DNA of 64,000 nt from Pseudomonadota bacterium (GTDB taxonomy: Bacteria; Pseudomonadota; Gammaproteobacteria; Steroidobacterales; Steroidobacteraceae), in NCBI GenBank assembly GCA_021843755.1, contig JAKBWB010000063.1, positions 1 through 64,000 of the forward strand, in the 5' to 3' direction. The position numbers and the translations under genes were made by a program. Positions 20,200 through 28,512 of this stretch are shown here, one piece after another; positions within the stretch are counted from its first letter, which is position 1; each line of letters starts with the position of its first letter. The notes beneath the pieces were generated by a model, which had not been told where the DNA came from, did not search any database, and saw only the letters and a program-made list of their open reading frames with translations.

Positions 20200-20715
20200 G
20201 GCCGAATCATCATGAGTTCATGCAAGAGTAAGCTGCCCGCGCGCCGGCGGCTGTGACCCGCCGCATGATCTGAAGGGTTCCCCATCGACCGACGGTCGAC
20301 CCCGAGTCATGAAGCGGGCGGACAGGGTAGTCGGTACATGGATGTACCCGGCCGCCGCAGGTGGCCGGGTTGTGGGCAAAAAAACCGCGCTTGTTGCCCA
20401 AAGCCGCGCTGGGCGGGGCAGGAGCCCCGCTCCGGCGCTTCTTAAGTAGCGACGGTGTCCGGACAGCGCGCCATGACCATCACAGCTCAACAGCCGGCGG
20501 CAGGGAGTTTGTGCAAGATGCAATCCAATCTACTCTGGATAGCCCCCGCGCCCCCAGCCTGCACGCATGCGCCCGGGTGCTGAGGGGAGCGGCTCGCCTG
20601 CGGGCGCCGAGCGGCCGAGAATTGGCGACAAACCGAGAGAAATCAGCGACCGATTGTACCGGCAAAGCGGTACCTTGCATGTCATCCTCAGGAACGCTTC
20701 CAGTGGAGATCTGCA
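20200..20715. other. Non-coding divergent region with stacked inverted repeats
   Basis: No convincing gene lies in this 516-bp region between the divergent GGDEF and Asp-box genes. It holds a run of perfect dyads: TCGACCG-A-CGGTCGA (20285-20299), GGTACAT-GG-ATGTACC (20333-20348), ACCCGGCC/GGCCGGGT with a 9-nt loop (20346-20370), GCGGGGC-AGGA-GCCCCGC (20413-20430), TGTCCGGACA (20456-20465) and GTACCG-N6-CGGTAC (20656-20673). A T-rich run in minus-strand sense lies near 20379-20385. These could form a structured leader RNA or operators. I could not match any riboswitch consensus I know. Confidence 0.5.
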
Positions 20716-23700
20716 ATGCGCCCCATCTTGGCCCTGGCGACCGTGGCACTCCTGTCCGGCAGCGTGATCGCCCCGGCGGCCTCGGCAGGCATGCCGAAGC
20801 ATCCCGGGCCGTTTCATAACTTGAAGTTCCGCGATCTGGGTCCGGCCGTGGCCGGCGGCAGGGTAACCGCCGTGCTCGGCGTGGCGGGCAACCCGGCGCT
20901 CTACTACGTTGGCGCCGCCGGTGGCGGCGTGTGGAAAACCCAGGACGGCGGCATGACCTGGAAGGCGATCTTCACTCATGAGCCGACCCAGTCCATCGGC
21001 TCTCTGGCGCTTGCCGGCGGCAACCCGAACTGGCTGTGGGTCGGTACCGGGGAGCCCAATCCGCGCAACGACGTGCTCAACGGCGATGGGGTGTATTTCA
21101 GCCCCGATGGCGGGTCGACCTGGGTCGACAAGGGGTTGCATCACGCCGGTCAGATCGCCGCCATCGCGGTCAACCCCAGCAACACCAACATCGTATTCGC
21201 CTGCGCCGAGGGCGATCTGTGGAAGCGCGGCCCCGAGCGCGGCGTGTTCATGAGCACCGACGACGGCGCCCATTGGCGCCGCGTACTGTACCTGAACGAT
21301 CACACCGGCTGCAGCACCCTCGCCTTCGAGCCCGGCAATCCCAAGGTGCTGATCGCCGGCATGTGGCCGCTGCAGCGCCGTGCGTGGCTGCTGACCAGCG
21401 GCGGCAAGAGCGGCGGCCTGTACCGCTCGACCGACGGCGGCCTGCACTGGCGCAAGCTGAGCCGGGGCCTTCCCAAGGGCGACGTGGGCCGCAGCGCGGT
21501 CGCCTTTGCACCGAGCCAACCGCGCACCGTGTACGCGGTATTGCAGGCCAAGGGCGGCGTGCTGTGGGTCTCGCACGATCTCGGCAGCCGCTGGAGCCTG
21601 GTCAGCGACAACCACAACGGCGACGTGCGGCCGTTTTATTTCACGCAACTTGCCGTAATGCCCAACAACCCACGGCGCCTGTTCCTGCTGTCCATGAAAT
21701 TGATGGAGAGCAAGGACGGCGGCAAGCACATGTTCTACGCCGACCGGGGCGTGCACGTCGACCACCACGCCATCTGGATCGACCCGCGCGATCCGAACCG
21801 CATCATCCAGGGCAACGACGGCGGCGTGTATCTCTCGCTCGATGGCGGCAAGCACTGGCGCTATCTCGACAACCTGCCGATCGAGCAGTTCTACCAGGTG
21901 GCCACGAGCCCGAGCGATCATCCCTGGCCGTACCTCATCTGCGGCGGACTGCAGGACAACGACGCCTGGTGCGGCGCAAGCAGCGACTACCGCCGCGGCG
22001 GCGTTACCGGCGAGCAGGACTGGTTCGAATTCTCGGGCGGTGACGGACAGTATGCAGTTCCGGCCCCGAGCGACTCGTCAATCATCTACTCGACCACCGA
22101 CGACGGCTATGCCACGGTATACAACCGCGCCACGGAACGACGGCGCGGAATCAACCCATACGTGCGCGACGAGTTGGCCGGCCTGCTGCTCTCGGGCAAA
22201 CCACCCTACGCGCAGAAGTACCGCTTCGACTGGACGACCCCGATGGCCGTCTCGCCGACCAATCCCGAAGACCTCTACACCGCCGCCGACGTGGTCTTCC
22301 ACAGCACCGATGGCGGCAAGCACTGGACGGTGATCAGCCCCGACCTGACCCGCGACGTCAAAGCCAAACAGCAGCCAAGCGGCGGACCGATCCAGCTCGA
22401 CATGAGCGGTGCCGAGACTTACGACACCATCCAGTCGCTCGCGCTCGCACCCACCAACCCCAGTGTGATCTGGGTCGGCACGGATGACGGCTGGGTATGG
22501 GTCAGCCGCGACGGCGGGGCGCATTGGACGAAGGTGACCCCGGCGGGCGCGCCGCAGTGGGCCCGGGTGTATCGCGTCGAGCCCTCGCCGTTCGCCGCCG
22601 GCACCGCCTATGCCGCGTTCGACGGCCACGAGATCGGCAACGATGCCCCGTATGTCTATCGCACCACGGATTACGGCAGGCATTGGACACGCATCACCAA
22701 CGGACTGCCCGAGAGCAGCGTGGAAGTCGTGCGCGAGGATCCGAATCGCCCCGGCCTGCTGTTCGCCGGCACGATCTCCGCCGGCCTGTATGTCTCGTTC
22801 GATGACGGCGGGCACTGGCAGCCCGTGCACGCGAACTTGCCGCGCGGCCTGTCCGTATGGGATCTGACCTTCGCGCCGGATCACCGCGGCCTGCTGCTGG
22901 CGACGCACGGTCGCGGCATTTGGGTGCTCGACAATTTGCGGCCCATCGAGCAGTACAGCGCCGCCGTGGCACGCGCACCGTTCCATGCGTTCACCGCATC
23001 CCCGGGCGTGCTGCTGTACCGCGTGCATACCAACGGTGTCGGGCCTAGCGCTTACCGCGCGCCGAATGCGCCCACCGGCGCGGTGATCAGCTATCACCTC
23101 GCCAAGGCAATCCAGCCCACCGCTGCGCAGAAGGCGGCGCACCACGGCCCGGTGCGCATCACGATCCGCGATTCCGCCGGAACGCTGATCAAGACCCTGT
23201 ACGGTCCCGGCAAGGCCGGCATCAACGCGGTCGTGTGGAATCTGGACTACCGCAACCCCACGCGGCTGAATCCTCCGCTCGGCAAGCCGAAGCATGCCCA
23301 CGGATCGGGCGGCGGATCCGGGCCGCCCGTCCTGCCCGGCCAGTACGCCGCCACGCTGCACGCCGCGGCTTACACCCAGAAAGTCACTTTGACGGTGCAA
23401 TCCGATCCGCGCTACACGGTGAGCCTCGCCACCGAGCGGGCCGACACCCGGGCGGCGTTGGCGATGCGTGCCGAGCTGTCGGCGGTCAACAGCCTGCTCA
23501 ATCACGTCGCAGCGATGCGCGCGCGGCTGGCCGTGGTACTCGCTCGCGCCCGTAGCGATGCGAGATGGGGACGGCGACATGCTGCGCTGATCGCGCAGGG
23601 CAGGAACCTGCAGAAGACGCTGAGTGCCTATCAGAACCTGCTGTGGAATCCGCACACGCAGCACGATGCGTCGGAGGACTTCCTGCGTCACTTCTCGCAC

Positions 23701-23958
23701 CTGCACCGGCGGGTCGAGACGCTCTACGAGATGTGCGCGGGCCTGTGGGCAGAGCAGCCCCGCGCCCAGTGGGTGGCGCTGATCCGCGCCGACCGCCGGC
23801 AGATCGAGGGACTGCTCACCCGGTACGACGGAACGGTGCTGACCGACGTGAAGGCATGGAACCGTGCGGCCTACGCCGCCGGTATCGCCACGCTGCCGAC
23901 GGGCAGCCCAGTGACGCTGCACAGTGAACCGGCGCTGCCGCCGGCGGCCGGGTCATAG
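20716..23958 (+). CDS. Secreted Asp-box (BNR/sortilin-like) repeat protein
   Basis: A 1080-residue protein with a Sec signal peptide (about 24 residues ending PAASAG) and a long series of Asp-box (SxDxGxxW) repeats: KTQDGGMTWKAI, SPDGGSTWVDKG, STDDGAHWRRV, STDGGLHWRKL, SLDGGKHWRYL, STDGGKHWTVI, SRDGGAHWTKV, TTDYGRHWTRI and SFDDGGHWQPV. This builds one or two beta-propellers as in VPS10/sortilin or YCF48-like proteins. The last 300 residues add an FlgD-like or Ig-like stretch (KTLYGPGKAGINAVVWNLDY) and a helical tail. The substrate is unknown; similar proteins are often annotated as glycosyl hydrolases without proof. GTGGAGATC before the ATG is a plausible ribosome site. Confidence 0.85.
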   Translation: MRPILALATVALLSGSVIAPAASAGMPKHPGPFHNLKFRDLGPAVAGGRVTAVLGVAGNPALYYVGAAGGGVWKTQDGGMTWKAIFTHEPTQSIGSLALAGGNPNWLWVGTGEPNPRNDVLNGDGVYFSPDGGSTWVDKGLHHAGQIAAIAVNPSNTNIVFACAEGDLWKRGPERGVFMSTDDGAHWRRVLYLNDHTGCSTLAFEPGNPKVLIAGMWPLQRRAWLLTSGGKSGGLYRSTDGGLHWRKLSRGLPKGDVGRSAVAFAPSQPRTVYAVLQAKGGVLWVSHDLGSRWSLVSDNHNGDVRPFYFTQLAVMPNNPRRLFLLSMKLMESKDGGKHMFYADRGVHVDHHAIWIDPRDPNRIIQGNDGGVYLSLDGGKHWRYLDNLPIEQFYQVATSPSDHPWPYLICGGLQDNDAWCGASSDYRRGGVTGEQDWFEFSGGDGQYAVPAPSDSSIIYSTTDDGYATVYNRATERRRGINPYVRDELAGLLLSGKPPYAQKYRFDWTTPMAVSPTNPEDLYTAADVVFHSTDGGKHWTVISPDLTRDVKAKQQPSGGPIQLDMSGAETYDTIQSLALAPTNPSVIWVGTDDGWVWVSRDGGAHWTKVTPAGAPQWARVYRVEPSPFAAGTAYAAFDGHEIGNDAPYVYRTTDYGRHWTRITNGLPESSVEVVREDPNRPGLLFAGTISAGLYVSFDDGGHWQPVHANLPRGLSVWDLTFAPDHRGLLLATHGRGIWVLDNLRPIEQYSAAVARAPFHAFTASPGVLLYRVHTNGVGPSAYRAPNAPTGAVISYHLAKAIQPTAAQKAAHHGPVRITIRDSAGTLIKTLYGPGKAGINAVVWNLDYRNPTRLNPPLGKPKHAHGSGGGSGPPVLPGQYAATLHAAAYTQKVTLTVQSDPRYTVSLATERADTRAALAMRAELSAVNSLLNHVAAMRARLAVVLARARSDARWGRRHAALIAQGRNLQKTLSAYQNLLWNPHTQHDASEDFLRHFSHLHRRVETLYEMCAGLWAEQPRAQWVALIRADRRQIEGLLTRYDGTVLTDVKAWNRAAYAAGIATLPTGSPVTLHSEPALPPAAGS

Positions 23959-24064
23959 CCGAGGAGCCGAAGGTACGGCGATCCTCGACGCGAACTGGGA
24001 GGTGAGCGACCCCGGCGGTTTAAATCACCGCGCAACGGGATGTCCGCCGGCCGGAGACGATCAA

Positions 24065-24113
24065 ACCTGGCACTTGCATCGCTTCGTCAGGCTGTATAAA
24101 ATATCAGCCAGGT
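24065..24113 (+). promoter_or_regulatory. Predicted sigma70 promoter with dyad over the -10 box (rlpA-like gene)
   Basis: TTGCAT (24074-24079), 17 bp, then TAAAAT (24097-24102) fits a sigma70 promoter. The -10 box sits inside a dyad GGCTG-N10-CAGCC (24090-24109), itself enclosed by ACCTGGC/GCCAGGT (24065-24071 and 24107-24113). Transcription from here would give a leader of about 200 nt before the rlpA-like start. The dyad could be a repressor site or an RNA hairpin. The rest of 23959-24310 shows no gene; GGTCCC-AC-GGGACC, about 80 bp upstream of the start codon, is a further short hairpin. Confidence 0.35.
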
Positions 24114-24310
24114 GAGACCCTCTACCGCCGAGCAGGCGGGACATGAAGCGCGTGGAGCGGATCCGAGACGCCGCTCGGTTCGACCGGGCGAGACAAGTGC
24201 GACCGCTGAGAAGCGCGAACCGGATGGAAGGTCCCACGGGACCGAAGCCCTATGCGTGCTGCCAGAAACAGCGACGCGCGGGGGCAAGTCCGGGTGCTAA
24301 CTTGGATCAA

Positions 24311-24967
24311 GTGAAGCGCCTGCTCGCCCAAATCGGCTGGATTGCGTTCGCCGCATCGCTGTGCGCACTGTCCGGTTGTGCATCCGCCCCGCCACGGCGA
24401 CTCGTAAACGGCTACTGCGTCGCCGATCATGGCTGTTACCACGTGCTCGCCAGCGCTGCCGGCTACACGGCCACGGGCGTGGCCTCCTGGTACGGCACCG
24501 GTGATGCCGGCCGGCCGACCGCGAGCGGCGTGCCGTTCAATCCCGATGCCATGCGGATCGCCGACAAGGTCCTGCCGTTCGGTACCTGGGTCAGGATCCG
24601 CAATCTGCGCAATGGTCGCGAGGCCGTGGCGATGGTCGATGACCGCGGTCCATTCTATGGCGACCGCATCATCGACGCGACGCCCGCCGTCGCACGTCAG
24701 CTCGGCTACTTCCTGGACGGAACGGCGCCGGTGCGTATCGCGACGATTCCGCCCGGCGAACTCAACGCGGCGCAGCGCGAGGCGGCGCAGACCGACGAGC
24801 ACGTTGCAGTCGAGTATGTGAGGCAGCACCCTCACGGACTGCTCGCCGAGGCGGGCCACTATGCGCTGCGGGGCGTCATCGACATCACCTCCACCGGATT
24901 TCACCTGGCGGTGGGTGTCGTGTGGGACACGCTCGAAGTGGGGTACGACATCCTGCGACACCTATGA
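24311..24967 (+). CDS. RlpA-like septal lytic transglycosylase lipoprotein
   Basis: A 218-residue lipoprotein with lipobox ALSGCAS and a double-psi beta-barrel (RlpA) domain: GVASWYGTGDAGRPTASGVPF, MRIADKVLPFGTWVRIRNL, AMVDDRGPFYGDRIIDATPA. RlpA enzymes cleave denuded glycan at the septum. The catalytic Asp in VDDRGP and the His/Glu region can be compared with Pseudomonas RlpA; the usual W-YG-xxFxGxxTASGE segment is slightly altered here (GVPF). No C-terminal SPOR domain is present. GTG 24311 is inferred from the signal peptide; TTG 24302 is an alternative. Confidence 0.8.
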   Translation: MKRLLAQIGWIAFAASLCALSGCASAPPRRLVNGYCVADHGCYHVLASAAGYTATGVASWYGTGDAGRPTASGVPFNPDAMRIADKVLPFGTWVRIRNLRNGREAVAMVDDRGPFYGDRIIDATPAVARQLGYFLDGTAPVRIATIPPGELNAAQREAAQTDEHVAVEYVRQHPHGLLAEAGHYALRGVIDITSTGFHLAVGVVWDTLEVGYDILRHL

Positions 24968-25056
24968 AGGGGACGGGACGACAAGCGCGCGAGCGCCCCC
25001 GGAGCACCCGCGATCCCGTGCGAGAGTCGCGCCGGTCCGACCTGGGCCGAGGCGCG

Positions 25057-25470
25057 TCAAGGCTTGATCTGTCCGCGAACCGCGCCCGCCGGATGCTTGT
25101 GCGTATGCACGTTCAGATACAGATCCCCGGCCCGGTAGGCACGGTACTGCGCCGGCGTCAACTTGGCGCCGGCCGGCACGAACCAGGTGTTGTTCCGCCC
25201 GTGCTTCAGCCAGATGAGGATCGGACCGTTCTTCCCCGGCGCGCCTTCGTGTATGTGCACCATGAATGGTTTTATGCCACGGACGATCACCGTGCCGCTG
25301 ACTTGACCCTGCGGGGTGACCGTGATGGTCGCGTGACCGCTGCCCACTGTGGTAACGGGCGGAACTTCCTGGGCACCGGTGAGAACGACGTGCGAGGTGT
25401 GCGCACTCGCCAGTCCGATGCCGGCCACCAGCAGCACGATGGCCGCAGTCCGCTTGAGGAATGCATGCAT
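25057..25470 (-). CDS. Secreted CHRD-domain protein
   Basis: A 137-residue protein with an N-terminal signal peptide (ending LASA) and one CHRD domain: HVVLTGAQEVPPVTTVGSGHATITV, IKPFMVHIHEGAPGKNGPI and a C-terminal YLNVHTHKHPAGAVRGQI. CHRD is an immunoglobulin-like fold of unknown biochemical role, found in chordin and in many bacterial secreted proteins. The His-rich HIHEG and NVHTHKHP motifs might bind metal. GGAGCG precedes the ATG. It is convergent with the rlpA-like gene. Confidence 0.85.
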   Translation of the reverse strand: MHAFLKRTAAIVLLVAGIGLASAHTSHVVLTGAQEVPPVTTVGSGHATITVTPQGQVSGTVIVRGIKPFMVHIHEGAPGKNGPILIWLKHGRNNTWFVPAGAKLTPAQYRAYRAGDLYLNVHTHKHPAGAVRGQIKP

Positions 25471-25727
25471 GGGACGCTCCTCGCCGAATGATCAGAGCTG
25501 CGACCCTATCACCGTCACCGGGGCTTCGCCATCGTTTGGACGGTGCCGGCTCTGCCGGCCGCCGGCGTCTTATCGTTACGTTCGAGAATACGCCTGTTGT
25601 CGGACACCCGGCCCGCGTCCCCGGACCGATCGCGAGCCGCAGCCGGGGCCGCAGCAGCAGCGAGCCCGCACAGCCTGCCACGCTGCGGCTCACGAGTTCT
25701 CGGGTTGCCGCGCTCGAGTTCCGCCCT

Positions 25728-26813
25728 CTACATCGGCACGCCGCACCGTGCGAGAACTTCCCGCAGATCCCGCAGCGGAGGAAACACCTCATTGTTCCAG
25801 TCGGCGCCCTGCGCATCGTGCGCCCGCTGCTCGTATTCCACGATTTCCTTGTCCTCCCGAAAGATCCGCTCGGTGAACCAGGAGACAAACGGCCAGACCA
25901 AATGGATCAGGCCCGGCACCGGCGGCTTCTTCACGGACAGAAAGCCGAAAGTGCGGTTCGTACGCTGCTCAGCGTCGATCGGCGTGTAGCAAAGCCACAC
26001 GTCCAGCACGGGGTCCTGTGTCTCGTGGATATCGCGTCCGACCCAGACTCTCAGGCTCTGGGAGGGGTAATCGGTGCGGATGCGCATGTGGTCGCGAAAG
26101 TCCTTGCGCGCTTCATTGCGCTTGCGCATCATGTTCACGATCACCTGTTCGCCCACGCTCGGCCTACCCTCGGTACGGCTGAAGCTGTATTCGACTTGCG
26201 CCCAGTTTTCCCCGTGCTGACGTCCGAGACAGCTGGCGCGGATCGAGCCCATCTGCTTGCGGTGCAGGAACTGATGATTCATGTCGAACAGGTTCTCGTG
26301 CATGAACGTGTAGTGGCAGTTCACCTCGCGATTGAGCCGGCGGGTCTTGTATCCTCTGCGCCCCGCCGCGCCGAGCGCGGTGGGCAACCGCTCCTGCGCC
26401 AGCGCCGGATTGCCGGGAAACACCAGAATCAAGCCGTCCATCTCGCGGACCGGGTAGCTGTGCACGCCATTGGGCGCGCGTTCCTTACCGAGGTACGGGA
26501 CGTCCACGCATTTCCCGGCGCAGTCGTACGCCCACCCGTGATAGTGACACTTCAGCTGATCGCCACGCACGACGCCGAGGTGCAGAGGAACCTGCCGGTG
26601 CGCGCAGCGGTCCTCGAGTGCGAACACTCGGCCACTCGCGCCGCGATACAACGCAATCGGCTTGCCGGCAAAATGGCGCCCGATGATCTGCCCCTGGCGC
26701 ACCTCATCGGACCAGGCAAGCGGGTACCAATAATCCGGATTCGCCGCCAAACGCCTGAGATCCCCCGTTCCTGCCCGGCCTGTGAAAGACACTGTCGCCT
26801 GATCGTTCGGCAT
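25728..26813 (-). CDS. Rieske non-heme iron oxygenase
   Basis: A ring-hydroxylating-oxygenase-type alpha subunit, 361 residues. The N-terminal Rieske [2Fe-2S] domain has CAH (CxH) and KCHYHGW (CxxH) 16 residues apart, at about residues 70-95. The C-terminal catalytic domain has ENLFDMNHQFLH, which supplies the Asp and two His that bind mononuclear iron. Overall it resembles pheophorbide-a-oxygenase/vanillate-demethylase-type enzymes rather than NDO. The substrate is unknown, and no reductase is adjacent. The start at ATG 26813 is chosen over an upstream in-frame extension that lacks conserved sequence. Confidence 0.85.
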   Translation of the reverse strand: MPNDQATVSFTGRAGTGDLRRLAANPDYWYPLAWSDEVRQGQIIGRHFAGKPIALYRGASGRVFALEDRCAHRQVPLHLGVVRGDQLKCHYHGWAYDCAGKCVDVPYLGKERAPNGVHSYPVREMDGLILVFPGNPALAQERLPTALGAAGRRGYKTRRLNREVNCHYTFMHENLFDMNHQFLHRKQMGSIRASCLGRQHGENWAQVEYSFSRTEGRPSVGEQVIVNMMRKRNEARKDFRDHMRIRTDYPSQSLRVWVGRDIHETQDPVLDVWLCYTPIDAEQRTNRTFGFLSVKKPPVPGLIHLVWPFVSWFTERIFREDKEIVEYEQRAHDAQGADWNNEVFPPLRDLREVLARCGVPM

Positions 26814-26990
26814 CTGCCGCCCCTTCGCTTGTTGTAACACAAAAGGCAGTTTACCCTCTTGGCCAGACAGCGGCGAGGAGCGCCGCGCGAGGCGGCGCCG
26901 GCGCACGACGCGCACCCTGAAAATGCAACGAAATCCGGCGCTTGAGGCTCGGATGAGCCCGCCCGGCCTGATTGTGACGCCCTTGATCCT

Positions 26991-27737
26991 ATGCGTAGCG
27001 GATTCTCATCACTCAATTTCATCCTGCGAATTCTGGCGATCACGGCCGCGGCGTTCGTTCTTTTCGGATCCATCGCCGCCGCGCTGGGGCACGAAGTCGC
27101 AACGTACGCCGTGCAGGGCGTCGTTCTAATCTACGTGTGGTCCTTGGTGGGCCGATCGCTCAGGAATCCCCGTCAGCTCGTATTGCTGCGAGGCATCCGG
27201 CCGCGGCACTTGCTGCAGGCGCTGCTCGTCCTGACGGCCACCCTGAGTGCGGTCATTGCGCTGCTGCTTCCGCACACCTTCCTCCGGTGGGGATGGTGGG
27301 ACTCACTCGGGGGAAACGGCAGCGTGATTCTCGGCCAAGCCACCGCAGCGGCCTCGCTCCTGTCGCGCATCGTGCTGCCGGCGCTGATCGTCGTTGCGCT
27401 GCTGCTGTGCCTGTGCGGCTTCGCGTTGCGCGAGGAGCGCATGTTCCGGCGGGGAGACGAGCGGCGGCACCTGAGCACTCGCCTGTGGCGCTCGCTGCTG
27501 TTCGGTCTCGCCCATCTCGTCATGGGCATTCCGATCGGAGCGGCCATCGGACTCGGCGTCGGGGGGTTCGGATTCAGTCAAGTGTATCTGAGCCGCTGGC
27601 GTGAGAGCCGCTCTCGCTACCAGAGCGTGCTCGACTCCGCCAGAGTCCATGTCCTCTACAACCTGATCCTCATCGGACTGGTGATCGTGCTGCTGATCGT
27701 GGCGAGCCGGACGAATCCGGGCGCACGGACAACGTGA
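26991..27737 (+). CDS. CPBP-like intramembrane metalloprotease homologue
   Basis: A 248-residue integral membrane protein with six or so transmembrane helices. Three motifs in the right order match the CPBP (CAAX protease and bacteriocin-processing) family: EExxxR in LREERMFRRG, FxxxH in LLFGLAHLVMG and HxxxN in VHVLYNLILIG. This suggests an intramembrane protease or an inactive relative. It is divergent from the Rieske oxygenase gene. The assignment rests on motif order only. Confidence 0.65.
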   Translation: MRSGFSSLNFILRILAITAAAFVLFGSIAAALGHEVATYAVQGVVLIYVWSLVGRSLRNPRQLVLLRGIRPRHLLQALLVLTATLSAVIALLLPHTFLRWGWWDSLGGNGSVILGQATAAASLLSRIVLPALIVVALLLCLCGFALREERMFRRGDERRHLSTRLWRSLLFGLAHLVMGIPIGAAIGLGVGGFGFSQVYLSRWRESRSRYQSVLDSARVHVLYNLILIGLVIVLLIVASRTNPGARTT

Positions 27738-27793
27738 GCACGGCTTGGCACCGCAACGAGCCGCGCTGTGCCGCGATCACCCGGCACGGACGC

Positions 27794-28018
27794 TCAAGAA
27801 GTTGCCAGCTCGATGTGCTCGACGATGAACTCGGAGCCGGGAACGCCTCGCTGGCGCGTGCGGAAGTCGCTGTACAACGACACGGCATCGGCACCGGCGC
27901 GACGAACCTCATCCGGGACTTTGGGAACACGTTTGCGCGTCGCCAGGCGCGATTCCACGATCCCCGTATTCTCCAGAGTGATTTCCACTTTTCTGACTGT
28001 TCCGAGCACCTGCGTCAC
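27794..28018 (-). CDS. Hypothetical 74-residue protein
   Basis: A short frame with a strong ribosome site (GGAGG six bases before ATG 28018) and codon choice like its neighbours. The protein is MTQVLGTVRKVEITLENTG at the N terminus and ends in PGSEFIVEHIELATS. No family was recognised. Its length, soluble character and charged middle (ATRKRVPKVPDEVRRAGAD) leave the role open. It lies about 500 bp beyond the end of the sHdr operon on the same strand; the region 28019-28512 between them shows no convincing gene on either strand. Confidence 0.55.
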   Translation of the reverse strand: MTQVLGTVRKVEITLENTGIVESRLATRKRVPKVPDEVRRAGADAVSLYSDFRTRQRGVPGSEFIVEHIELATS

Positions 28019-28512
28019 TCGCCTCCGGGTTGATCCGTTTCCAAGCGATCGAACCGCCTGGGGTTCGATGGCCGCACCGGGGTGGTAGCGGCCCGAAGCC
28101 GAGGGACTTGAAGCTCAGGTCTGGAAATCAGCACCCCCGCACCGCCGCGGCAAGAACGTGCCGCGACGCCGGCATCATCATGCCGCCCCCGTACCGCCGG
28201 CGGGCTTGGCTTGTGGCGATGACACTCACCGGACCGCGCACAATGCCCGGCCGTGCGCGCCGCCCCTGAGGCCGCGCGCACGCAGTCGCGCCGCTGCGCG
28301 TGCTCGAGCCGGCGGGCCGCATCATCGCTCTTGGGTGCTCCCGGGCACCGTCTGCAGCGCCTCGGTCAGTTCACGGTCGCAGGGATCATCACTCGCTTGC
28401 TCCGCTCGATCGGCGCCGGCGCGTCGCCTACCGAGGTGGTGCGCGCGTCCCTCGAGCGCATCGTCACGCAGGTACTGGCTCGAGCCGCCGAAGATCGACG
28501 AACCGCAAATCC

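Noticed and set aside
20200-20450. c-di-GMP (GEMM) riboswitch upstream of the diguanylate cyclase
   Set aside because: The conserved GEMM core segments are not present on either strand, only unrelated strong hairpins.
28019-28512. Plus-strand frames of 80-95 codons beyond the sHdr operon
   Set aside because: They lack ribosome sites and recognisable motifs, have Arg/Ala-rich composition, and one runs into lipT in antisense.
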